DNA from: UBA1723 sp018066165 | GTDB taxonomy: Bacteria > Bacteroidota > Bacteroidia > Bacteroidales > Paludibacteraceae | DNA: 6,630 bases | Direction of reading: 5' to 3' | Assembly: GCA_018066165.1 (NCBI GenBank) | Contig: JAGHRX010000257.1 | Location: 1 to 6,630 of the forward strand | In this document: in pieces, positions 1-5,375 of the stretch | How the letters are laid out: the number at the start of each line of letters is the position of its first letter | How positions within the stretch are numbered: the first letter of the stretch is position 1 | The notes under the pieces: model-generated | What the model was told of the DNA's origin: nothing | Seen by the model: only the letters and a program-made list of their open reading frames with translations | The model's database searches: none | Translations under genes and position numbers: made by a program

Positions 1-25
1 TTATATAGCAGTTTTCCCTAAAAGA

Positions 26-58
26 GGATCGTTAAGGGCGAAACGTCCTTAACGATCC
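26..58. repeat. Perfect 12-bp inverted repeat (hairpin) upstream of the YD/Sel1 gene
   Basis: The arms GGATCGTTAAGG (26-37) and CCTTAACGATCC (47-58) are exact reverse complements around the 9-base spacer GCGAAACGT. A G-T and a C-G pair can extend the stem into the spacer, leaving a GAAAC loop. On the plus strand no T-run follows (ACCAACG), so it is not a standard intrinsic terminator for an upstream plus-strand gene. On the minus strand the stem is followed by TCTTTT, but no minus-strand gene lies to its right to be terminated. It could be a REP-like intergenic repeat, an RNA structure at the end of an unseen upstream transcript, or an operator for the gene starting at 145. The inverted repeat is certain; its role is unknown. 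Confidence 0.7.
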
Positions 59-144
59 ACCAACGTAAGTCCGGATGGCAAGTGTATAAAAAACATGCGT
101 ATTGGGACAATTCGTTAATAATCTCCTTCATTTATATCTACTCT

Positions 145-1569
145 ATGAAAAGAATTATAGTTGCCGCACTATTATCCGCAACCTTTCTCAACACCTTTGC
201 TCACGAAGGCATTGAAGATATGCCTGGCTGCCTAAAAAGTAATCTTAAAGGCAGAGTGAAAAGTAAGATCTCGTACACCGAACACGGCACATCAACAACA
301 AACTATGATCCCAATGGTTGGGAATTGAACACCATATACAAAAAAGACAACGGTCAAATAACGAAGAGCGAGATCATCTATGACAAATCAGGTAGACCTA
401 TAAAAACAGATTCATACACGTTGAGATACAACAATCAAGGACAATTGATATCCAGAATTGAGCACGGCAGATGGGAATATTATTCGGAACTTGAATACAC
501 ACCATCGGGAGATATTTTCCGAGTCATCTATTACAGAAGTCGTGGAACACACGACGTGCTTGCTGTATTTAATTACGACGGAAATGGGAATAAAGCGGAA
601 GCTTACTCTTTTAAATCAGGAAGCAAAGGTTGGTGGCCAACTGGCGTTGCAAAATACGAATACGACGACACCACACAAATTGAGAAATTATATAACATAG
701 GATGGCAAGACCAATCTTTAAGACATGATGCTACAAACATCTACGACAGAAGCAACCATAATAAACTTAAATTATACCAGTACATTCATAAAGAAGACAG
801 CATAATAATGTTGAATCCTTGGACATATGAATATGACAAATATGGAAACCAAATCAAAAGGGTAAAAATCGATAATGGTGACACCATCACATTCACCACA
901 AAATACGTATATGATGACAAAGGTAACATCTTGGAGAAAAAGATGTATAAGAATGGAGTAGAAGACAGGGATTCTTATAAGTACGCTTACATATACTACC
1001 CAGACAACACACCAATTAAGAAAGAACCAGCAAAATATATAGGAGTTGGACCTACAGCCACTTTGGAGAATCAAGGCAAATGGCACAGTTCGTTTGAGAA
1101 ACTGGAAAAGTTGGCAAACGCTGGCAACGTCAGTGCTCAATCCCGTCTTGGCTATTATTACCTTACTGGGACAGGTATACCATTCGACATCAGCAAAGCA
1201 GTAGAATGGCTTACAAAAGCAGCAGAAAAAGGAAACGCAGAAGCTCAATACCAATTGGGATTCCTTTATCTTACAGGTACAGGAGTGAACCAATCAGAAG
1301 GTTTTGCCAACGAATGGATGTTAAAAGCAGCCAAGCAAGGTCATAAGAAAGCATGTTATGATGTGGCAATCTACTATTTAGATGCTCTCAACGACGACGC
1401 AGATATAGATAAAGGTATTGAATACCTAAAAAAATCTGTGGCTAACGGAAACGCTGCGGCAAAAGCCCTTTTAGACTCATTTACAGACAAGACAGAAGAG
1501 ATAAACAAGCTCAGAGAAGAACAAAAAAAGAGAAGAGCAGAAAAAACAAACGATATTAGCACTCATTAA
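145..1569 (+). CDS. Secreted YD-repeat / Sel1-repeat fusion protein
   Basis: Predicted exported protein of 474 residues; function unknown. Residues 1-19 form a signal peptide (basic MKR, hydrophobic stretch, cleavage likely after T-F-A). I chose the ATG at 145 for this reason; the in-frame GTG at 82 would bury the signal peptide behind 21 extra residues. Residues about 53-290 carry degenerate YD-type repeats with the core Y-[DNT]-x-x-G, seen at 54, 79, 95, 118, 144, 230 and 256, with weaker copies near 173, 200 and 285. Such repeats form beta-rich surface structures in RHS/YD proteins. Residues about 318-446 hold three Sel1-like helical repeats (SAQSRLGYYYLTGTG, EAQYQLGFLYLTGTG, KACYDVAIYYLDAL) plus a partial fourth; Sel1 repeats usually mediate protein-protein contact. 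Residues 449-474 are a highly charged Lys/Glu/Arg helix. No catalytic motif is visible. The gene is A-rich, has no clear Shine-Dalgarno and no obvious terminator behind it. The repeat classes are fairly certain, the role is not. Confidence 0.85.
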   Translation: MKRIIVAALLSATFLNTFAHEGIEDMPGCLKSNLKGRVKSKISYTEHGTSTTNYDPNGWELNTIYKKDNGQITKSEIIYDKSGRPIKTDSYTLRYNNQGQLISRIEHGRWEYYSELEYTPSGDIFRVIYYRSRGTHDVLAVFNYDGNGNKAEAYSFKSGSKGWWPTGVAKYEYDDTTQIEKLYNIGWQDQSLRHDATNIYDRSNHNKLKLYQYIHKEDSIIMLNPWTYEYDKYGNQIKRVKIDNGDTITFTTKYVYDDKGNILEKKMYKNGVEDRDSYKYAYIYYPDNTPIKKEPAKYIGVGPTATLENQGKWHSSFEKLEKLANAGNVSAQSRLGYYYLTGTGIPFDISKAVEWLTKAAEKGNAEAQYQLGFLYLTGTGVNQSEGFANEWMLKAAKQGHKKACYDVAIYYLDALNDDADIDKGIEYLKKSVANGNAAAKALLDSFTDKTEEINKLREEQKKRRAEKTNDISTH

Positions 1570-1653
1570 AACCCACTTTTTTATAAAATCCGCTTCAAAA
1601 TGACAAAAAGGGGTAAAACAAACCGATTTTTGTGTTAAAAAACGAGAAAAGTA

Positions 1654-1683
1654 TTGTTTTCAAAAAGTAAGTTTATATTTTTG
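1654..1683 (+). promoter_or_regulatory. Bacteroidetes-type promoter for the 65-residue protein
   Basis: TTG at 1654-1656 serves as the -33 element. TATTTTTG at 1676-1683 matches the -7 consensus TAnnTTTG, with 19 bases between them. This is the architecture of the primary sigma factor of Bacteroidetes. Transcription would start near 1690, giving a leader of roughly 26 bases before the ATG at 1716. The assignment rests on consensus and position only. Confidence 0.75.
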
Positions 1684-1715
1684 AGGCACAAAAGATACAT
1701 AAAAGGATAAGTGAT

Positions 1716-1913
1716 ATGGTTAACGTAGAATTGAGGATTTACCCAAAATTCGGTAAAGTCTGGACAAAGCGCATGCCGCTTACAGACGACGGAGTTGTTG
1801 AACTACAAAGACTTCAAGCAGACGCCTGCAAAGTGATGGTCTGCCAGTTGATTGGCACTAAGGCTGACGAGGTTAGTTGGGTTGAGGTGAAAAGAATGAT
1901 GAACGACGAGTAA
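1716..1913 (+). CDS. Small conserved-looking hypothetical protein, 65 residues
   Basis: I do not recognise the family. The protein is soluble (no signal peptide or membrane segment). An N-terminal beta-like stretch (VNVELRIYPKFGKVWTKRM) is followed by TDDGVVELQRLQADACKVMV, which looks helical, and then by a mixed segment ending in EVKRMMNDE. It has two cysteines, in ACKVMVC at residues 38-44, too few to suggest a zinc site. Evidence that it is a real gene: a consensus promoter at 1654-1683, an AGGA (1704-1707) eight bases before the ATG, and an intrinsic terminator 18 bases after the stop. Together these make a complete single-gene transcription unit. There is no sign of coupling to either neighbour. 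Possible roles (small regulator, adaptor) would be guesses. Confidence 0.8.
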   Translation: MVNVELRIYPKFGKVWTKRMPLTDDGVVELQRLQADACKVMVCQLIGTKADEVSWVEVKRMMNDE

Positions 1914-1931
1914 CGAAAAACTTGATATTCA

Positions 1932-1966
1932 AAAAATGAGGCTTAAGTTAGCCTCATTTTTAGTTT
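1932..1966 (+). terminator. Intrinsic terminator after the 65-residue gene
   Basis: AAAAATGAGGCT (1932-1943) and AGCCTCATTTTT (1950-1961) pair perfectly over 12 bp around the loop TAAGTT. The descending arm ends in a T-run and TTT follows at 1964-1966. The A-run on the left arm means it could also act on the opposite strand. It separates the small gene from the deacetylase gene starting at 2005, so the latter probably needs its own promoter or relies on readthrough. Confidence 0.9.
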
Positions 1967-2004
1967 AATAAAACAAGCACTATCTAAATAAACAATTTAA
2001 GAAT

Positions 2005-3099
2005 ATGGACATTAGAAAATCAGCATTCGAAATAGCGGCAACAATATCCTTAGCAATCTCAATGGTTGCATGTAATAGCAACAGTTCTATCGAGCAACAG
2101 CTATCCCTTCCACAATGGAAAGATGCGCAAAAAGGAGCCGTAGCTTTAACTTTTGACGACTGGACACCGGGACATCCAGCCATTGTTGTGCCAGAATTAC
2201 AGAAACGTAATATAATCGCGACATTCAATGTGATAACAGGAAATGTTAGCGACTGGGAGCCATTGCGCCAAGCAGCTGATATAGGCCATGAGGTTGCCAA
2301 TCATTCTGTAACCCATCCACATCCTTACGGAATCTCATTCAATGATGAGATAGAGGCAGCCAAACGAAAGATAAAGACCGAGATTCCTCAGCAAAAGATA
2401 TTCACCTATGCCTATCCATACGGTGAGATTACAGATTCGTTGAGACAACACTTAATGGAGAATGGTTATTGTGCAGCACGAGGAGTAAAGACACCGGAGA
2501 CAGACGACTTTGTCGATTCCGACAGCGTTGACTATTTCGACACGAAAGCATATAGCGTGATGACGGAGACCACTTTGGATGATTTTGCAGCTCAGTTGAC
2601 CAAAGTTGAGCGAGGCGGAGGAATGTTGACATACTTGTATCACAGTGTTTATAGCGATTCAATTAAAGATTTCAGTTACGCATGGGTGAAAGACACTATG
2701 TTCCGACAGCAGTTGGACACACTTATGCACTATAATCTATGGGTGGATACTTACGCGAATATCATAAGATACCACCGTCAGCATAAAGCAGCCAAACTTG
2801 AAACTGTGAAGAGCACCTCAAACTCGTATGTTTTTCGTCTAACGACAGATCAACCGTTTGAGAATCCAATTCCAATGACAATAATGTTCACATCTGATTT
2901 GAATAAATGCCACATTGAGCATGAGAGTCAAATAAAAGTGATGCAGAATGAAAAGCAACTTCCTGTAAAACGAGTTTCAATCAAGGAAAATGGCGAGCAA
3001 AAATTCTTATACGACCAATTTATTTTCGACGCAATACCAAACGCCGGAGATATTGTCGTGGAATTTGCAGTTTTTCAAAAAAAATTGCATCAAAACTAA
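2005..3099 (+). CDS. Polysaccharide deacetylase (NodB/CE4-type) lipoprotein
   Basis: Probable metal-dependent deacetylase of N- or O-acetylated sugars in a cell-envelope or exported glycan, 364 residues. The N-terminus has a hydrophobic stretch ending in SMVAC with Cys23, consistent with a lipoprotein signal (the -3 Met is not ideal), so the enzyme is likely anchored outside the cytoplasm. The NodB domain spans about 43-255. Motif 1 is TFDD (49-52), with Asp51 as expected catalytic base and Asp52 as metal ligand. Motif 2 is HSVTH, with His100 and His104 as metal ligands. Motif 3 is AYPYG (136-140). The late histidine motif is YHSVY, with His213 as expected catalytic acid. The Arg usual in motif 3 of many CE4 enzymes (RxxPY) is absent; an Ala-Tyr-Pro-Tyr-Gly form is, from memory, common in PgaB/IcaB-like members. 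Residues about 262-364 form a beta-rich C-terminal extension outside the NodB fold. The substrate cannot be read from the sequence, and the flanking genes give no pathway context. Confidence 0.9.
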   Translation: MDIRKSAFEIAATISLAISMVACNSNSSIEQQLSLPQWKDAQKGAVALTFDDWTPGHPAIVVPELQKRNIIATFNVITGNVSDWEPLRQAADIGHEVANHSVTHPHPYGISFNDEIEAAKRKIKTEIPQQKIFTYAYPYGEITDSLRQHLMENGYCAARGVKTPETDDFVDSDSVDYFDTKAYSVMTETTLDDFAAQLTKVERGGGMLTYLYHSVYSDSIKDFSYAWVKDTMFRQQLDTLMHYNLWVDTYANIIRYHRQHKAAKLETVKSTSNSYVFRLTTDQPFENPIPMTIMFTSDLNKCHIEHESQIKVMQNEKQLPVKRVSIKENGEQKFLYDQFIFDAIPNAGDIVVEFAVFQKKLHQN

Positions 3100-3116
3100 A
3101 AAAAAGTGCGAAAAAG

Positions 3117-3147
3117 TTTTGCATGTAACAAAAAAGCACTACCTTTG
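3117..3147 (+). promoter_or_regulatory. Bacteroidetes-type promoter of tRNA-Cys
   Basis: TTTTG (3117-3121) is followed after 18 bases by TACCTTTG (3140-3147), an exact match to TAnnTTTG. Transcription should begin near 3153, giving a precursor leader of about 55 bases before the mature tRNA at 3208. The promoter begins 17 bases after the stop codon of the deacetylase gene. Confidence 0.85.
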
Positions 3148-3207
3148 CAATGTCAAAAGGAAATAACAACGACGACGAAGTTAAGAACTTAAGACAAACA
3201 ACAAATT

Positions 3208-3279
3208 GGTTCCTTGGATGAGTGGCTTAGTCAGCGGTCTGCAAAACCGTGTACAGCAGTTCGAATCTGCTAGGAACCT
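3208..3279 (+). tRNA. tRNA-Cys (anticodon GCA)
   Basis: A complete cloverleaf can be drawn by hand. The acceptor stem is GGTTCCT (3208-3214) with AGGAACC (3272-3278). The D stem is GAT with GTC, including one T-G pair. The anticodon stem is GCGGT with ACCGT, around the loop CTGCAAA carrying GCA at 3241-3243. The T stem is AGCAG with CTGCT around TTCGAAT. The discriminator base is T (3279), the identity base expected for cysteine tRNA. CCA is not encoded (CTC follows the acceptor stem), so a CCA-adding enzyme must complete the end. It has its own promoter and terminator and no second tRNA beside it. Confidence 0.97.
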
Positions 3280-3282
3280 CTC

Positions 3283-3317
3283 AAAAGACTTCACTGATGT
3301 GGAGTCTTTTTTGTTTT
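3283..3317 (+). terminator. Intrinsic terminator of the tRNA-Cys unit
   Basis: AAAAGACTTCAC (3283-3294) pairs with GTGGAGTCTTTT (3299-3310) over 12 bp, with one T-G wobble, around the loop TGAT. The T-rich tail TTGTTTT follows. It starts three bases after the mature tRNA end. Confidence 0.92.
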
Positions 3318-3375
3318 ATAAATAATCATCCAAGTTTAGAAACATATAAGGAGATTGTATAGCAGTTGTTAAAAA

Positions 3376-4149
3376 ATGAGGATTGTTAAGATGACGAAAT
3401 TTAAGAAACCGTTGATTTTCACATTATGTCTGATACCAATTGCAATAATCGGAGGTTGGTTTACCGCAGTGTTTGCTGTTGATAGCTTAGACGAAGAGAC
3501 TTTAAATATTGCTATACAACAGATAGGAAGTAAGCAAATGCTCTTCCTCATCATGACGCTCCAAGCTGTTATATATGCTGCAGTCTGCGGATTTTTCGGC
3601 TATATCATTGCAAACAAGCTCAATTTAATCCGTCCTTTCCAGTTTACAAAGAAAGAATCAATCATTACCCTACTTGCAGGAGCTATAAGCGGTATTATCC
3701 TTAGTGCTGATGCCTTTACCTTCGCAAGATGGATTCCAGAACTTGAAGGCTCGTACGGAGCGTCCAATGTCTTTGATGCTCCGACTTGGATTGCTTCAAT
3801 TCTTTACGGTGGCATAATCGAAGAAGTCATGATGCGACTTTTCCTTATGAGCCTTCTTGCATTCATCGGTTGGAAGCTATTTAATAAAAAAGAGGATGTC
3901 GTTCCAGAGAAAGTGCTTATCATATCAAATATCATTGCCGCCACAGCATTTGCTGCAGGACATCTGCCAGCAACCATTCAAATATTTGGCAATCTGACAG
4001 GCATGCTTATATTTAGATGTTTTCTGCTAAACGGTATTTTCGGCATCGTATTCGGAAGGCTCTACCGCAAATACGGAATACAGTATGCGATGTTAGCTCA
4101 CATGTTGGCTCATATCGTCAGCAAAACAATATGGATTCTATTTTTATAA
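3376..4149 (+). CDS. CPBP family intramembrane metalloprotease (CAAX/Abi type)
   Basis: Multi-pass membrane protein of 257 residues with the signature of the CPBP family (Rce1-like proteases, bacteriocin-immunity Abi proteins). Motif 1 is EEVMMR, with Glu149, Glu150 and Arg154. Motif 2 is FAAGH, with Phe192 and His196. Asn219 and the final HMLAH (His242, His246) occupy the positions of the later conserved motifs. All expected catalytic residues are present, so it is probably active, but the substrate is unknown. Hydrophobic segments lie near 13-35, 55-80, 95-112, 138-167, 180-205, 208-228 and 237-257. The start is uncertain: ATG at 3376 follows an A-run typical of Bacteroidetes starts, while ATG at 3391 (MTKFKK) is preceded by GAGGA and would shorten the protein by five residues. 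No TAnnTTTG promoter is visible between the tRNA terminator and the start. A DUF4250 gene follows after 22 bases, probably in the same transcript. Confidence 0.9.
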   Translation: MRIVKMTKFKKPLIFTLCLIPIAIIGGWFTAVFAVDSLDEETLNIAIQQIGSKQMLFLIMTLQAVIYAAVCGFFGYIIANKLNLIRPFQFTKKESIITLLAGAISGIILSADAFTFARWIPELEGSYGASNVFDAPTWIASILYGGIIEEVMMRLFLMSLLAFIGWKLFNKKEDVVPEKVLIISNIIAATAFAAGHLPATIQIFGNLTGMLIFRCFLLNGIFGIVFGRLYRKYGIQYAMLAHMLAHIVSKTIWILFL

Positions 4150-4171
4150 GAAACAAATAAAAATCAACAAT

Positions 4172-4351
4172 ATGGAAAACATACCTTCAGATCCAATGAT
4201 GCTTCTTAGCTTCTTGAACATGAAACTAAGAGATTTCTATTCAAATCTTGATGAACTTTGTAATGCTCTCGACGTCGACAAAGAGGAGATCGTCAAAAAA
4301 ATGGCGGAAGCTGGATTCGAATACAACGAAAGCCAGAATAAATTTTGGTAA
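4172..4351 (+). CDS. DUF4250 family small protein, 59 residues
   Basis: Reads MENIPSDPMMLLSFLNMKLR and onward, with RDFYSNLDELCNALDVD (20-36), a lysine/glutamate-rich helix, and the ending GFEYNESQNKFW before TAA. The pattern of P-x-DP-x-MLLS near the start, N-x-KLRD-x-Y-x-x-LD-x-LC in the middle, and G-[FY]-x-Y-x-x-x-x-N-x-F at the end is how I know DUF4250, a compact helical family of Firmicutes and Bacteroidetes of unknown function; this is from memory. The length is normal for the family. The LDELC..LDVDKEEIVKKM segment resembles a small helix-turn-helix, but DNA binding is not established. The gene lies 22 bases behind the CPBP protease with no terminator between, so co-transcription is likely. 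The start context is A-rich (AAAATCAACAATATG) without Shine-Dalgarno. Confidence 0.85.
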   Translation: MENIPSDPMMLLSFLNMKLRDFYSNLDELCNALDVDKEEIVKKMAEAGFEYNESQNKFW

Positions 4352-4377
4352 AAACACCAGGAGATTATCACGTAGAG

Positions 4378-4408
4378 ACGCACGGACGTGCGTGTAACAA
4401 TACACGCA
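4378..4408. repeat. Overlapping alternative hairpins in a convergent intergenic gap
   Basis: ACGCAC (4378-4383) pairs with GTGCGT (4388-4393) around GGAC. TGCGTGTA (4389-4396) pairs perfectly with TACACGCA (4401-4408) around ACAA. The two stems share TGCGT (4389-4393), so only one can form at a time. The element is G+C-rich against an AT-rich background and sits between the stop codons of convergent genes (4351 and 4427). No T-run follows on either strand, so a classic terminator is not supported. A REP-like intergenic palindrome is plausible. Confidence 0.6.
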
Positions 4409-4426
4409 ATATCATGACAAATTGTC

Positions 4427-5353
4427 TTATCGTTTCTTCGGAAACAATTTCCTTATCCTCAACAATCTGTCTGTGATGCTTTTGCCGCCAATCACAATGC
4501 AGACAGCTACTAAGATCATAAGCAATCCTACCGTCTCTCTGGCAGTAAGGGATTCACCTAAGCAAAGGATTCCGAGCACCACAGCTGTGACCGGCTCCAA
4601 TGCTCCAAGTATGGCTGTCGGTGTGGCTCCGACATACTGAATAGCCATCGTCGTCCACACAAATGAAAGCACCGTCGGGAAGATCGCCATACAAAGGATA
4701 TTAAACCACATATCCCATCTATCGGCTGGCGGACAAACAAGTTGCTCAGAGCCCAATAGGATTCTTGCCATAAAGAGAGTCGTTCCGAAAAGCAAAGTGT
4801 AGAATGTCAGTTTAAACGTCGGGATATGCTTATAAATATCCCTGTTGATGAGAACAATATATAAAGCATAGCTGAGCGACGAGCAAAGCACTATGATACA
4901 TCCTATAGGATTAAGCGTAGTGGCACCGTCGCCTTTATAAAGCATCGCTATTCCTCCCACTGCCAAGGCAATACACAAAACTGTCAAAAGTTTCACTTTC
5001 TCTCCAAAGAAGACCGTCATCAGCACAGCGACAATCACCGGATAGACGAAAAGCATCGTCGACGCAATTCCAGCCGGCATATAATTATAGCTCATATATA
5101 GAGTGAGCGACGACGTTGCCACAAGCATTCCCACGATGAATAATGACACCGCCTCTTTCATAGTGAGACGGAAATCATGTCCACGCATCTTGATCATCAA
5201 CGCCAATATCGGCAGTGCAAACATATATCTGAACAGCAACACCGAATCAGGATTCATCCCGTCGCCATACAAAGTGACGGCAAACAACGGATTCATTCCA
5301 TAAGTCGACGCCGCAGCCGCTCCATACAAACACCCCTTTAGTTTAATATCCAT
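4427..5353 (-). CDS. EamA-family (DMT superfamily) membrane transporter
   Basis: Integral membrane protein of 308 residues, probably a ten-helix drug/metabolite transporter that exports a small molecule; the substrate cannot be predicted. It has the internal duplication of the family: EamA repeat 1 at about 4-140 and repeat 2 at about 148-290. The first repeat ends in FFGEKVKLLTVLCIALAVGG (116-135) and the second in CLGESLTARETVGLLMILVA (264-283), both carrying the Gly-Glu motif before the last helix. LEPV (252-255) is also typical. The tail after 290 is basic (RLLRIRKLFPKKR) and likely cytoplasmic. The ATG at 5353 is chosen because the N-terminus begins close to the first helix and GAGGG precedes it by about eight bases. 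The MATE gene lies 22 bases upstream on the same strand, so the two probably form one operon. It is visibly richer in G+C than the plus-strand genes. Confidence 0.92.
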   Translation of the reverse strand: MDIKLKGCLYGAAAASTYGMNPLFAVTLYGDGMNPDSVLLFRYMFALPILALMIKMRGHDFRLTMKEAVSLFIVGMLVATSSLTLYMSYNYMPAGIASTMLFVYPVIVAVLMTVFFGEKVKLLTVLCIALAVGGIAMLYKGDGATTLNPIGCIIVLCSSLSYALYIVLINRDIYKHIPTFKLTFYTLLFGTTLFMARILLGSEQLVCPPADRWDMWFNILCMAIFPTVLSFVWTTMAIQYVGATPTAILGALEPVTAVVLGILCLGESLTARETVGLLMILVAVCIVIGGKSITDRLLRIRKLFPKKR

Positions 5354-5375
5354 GTTTAACCCTCAATCTGAATCA

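Noticed and set aside
82..144. N-terminal extension of the YD/Sel1 protein from a GTG at 82
   Set aside because: It would put 21 residues in front of an excellent signal peptide that begins at the ATG at 145; a signal peptide must be N-terminal to work normally.
772..1293. 173-codon minus-strand open frame inside the YD/Sel1 gene
   Set aside because: Cys/Phe/Val-rich translation typical of an antisense shadow of A-rich coding sequence, with no family features, while the plus frame has a signal peptide and clear repeats.
1623..1644. Possible weak hairpin CGATTTTT...AAAAAACG after the YD/Sel1 gene
   Set aside because: Almost only A-T pairs with a mismatch and no G+C core, so it is not credible as a terminator.
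1962..2004. Promoter for the deacetylase gene (TATCTAAA near 1981)
   Set aside because: Does not match TAnnTTTG and has no properly spaced -33 element; no promoter could be supported in this gap.
3150..3221. A 23-codon open frame (MSKGNNNDDEVKN...) in the tRNA-Cys leader, suggestive of a leader peptide
   Set aside because: Its ATG lies at or before the expected transcription start (about 3153), and the frame runs into the mature tRNA, so translation is unlikely.
3272..3375. tRNA-Cys 3' end as an integration (att) site
   Set aside because: No second copy of the tRNA 3' end occurs in the window and there is no integrase or phage gene nearby.
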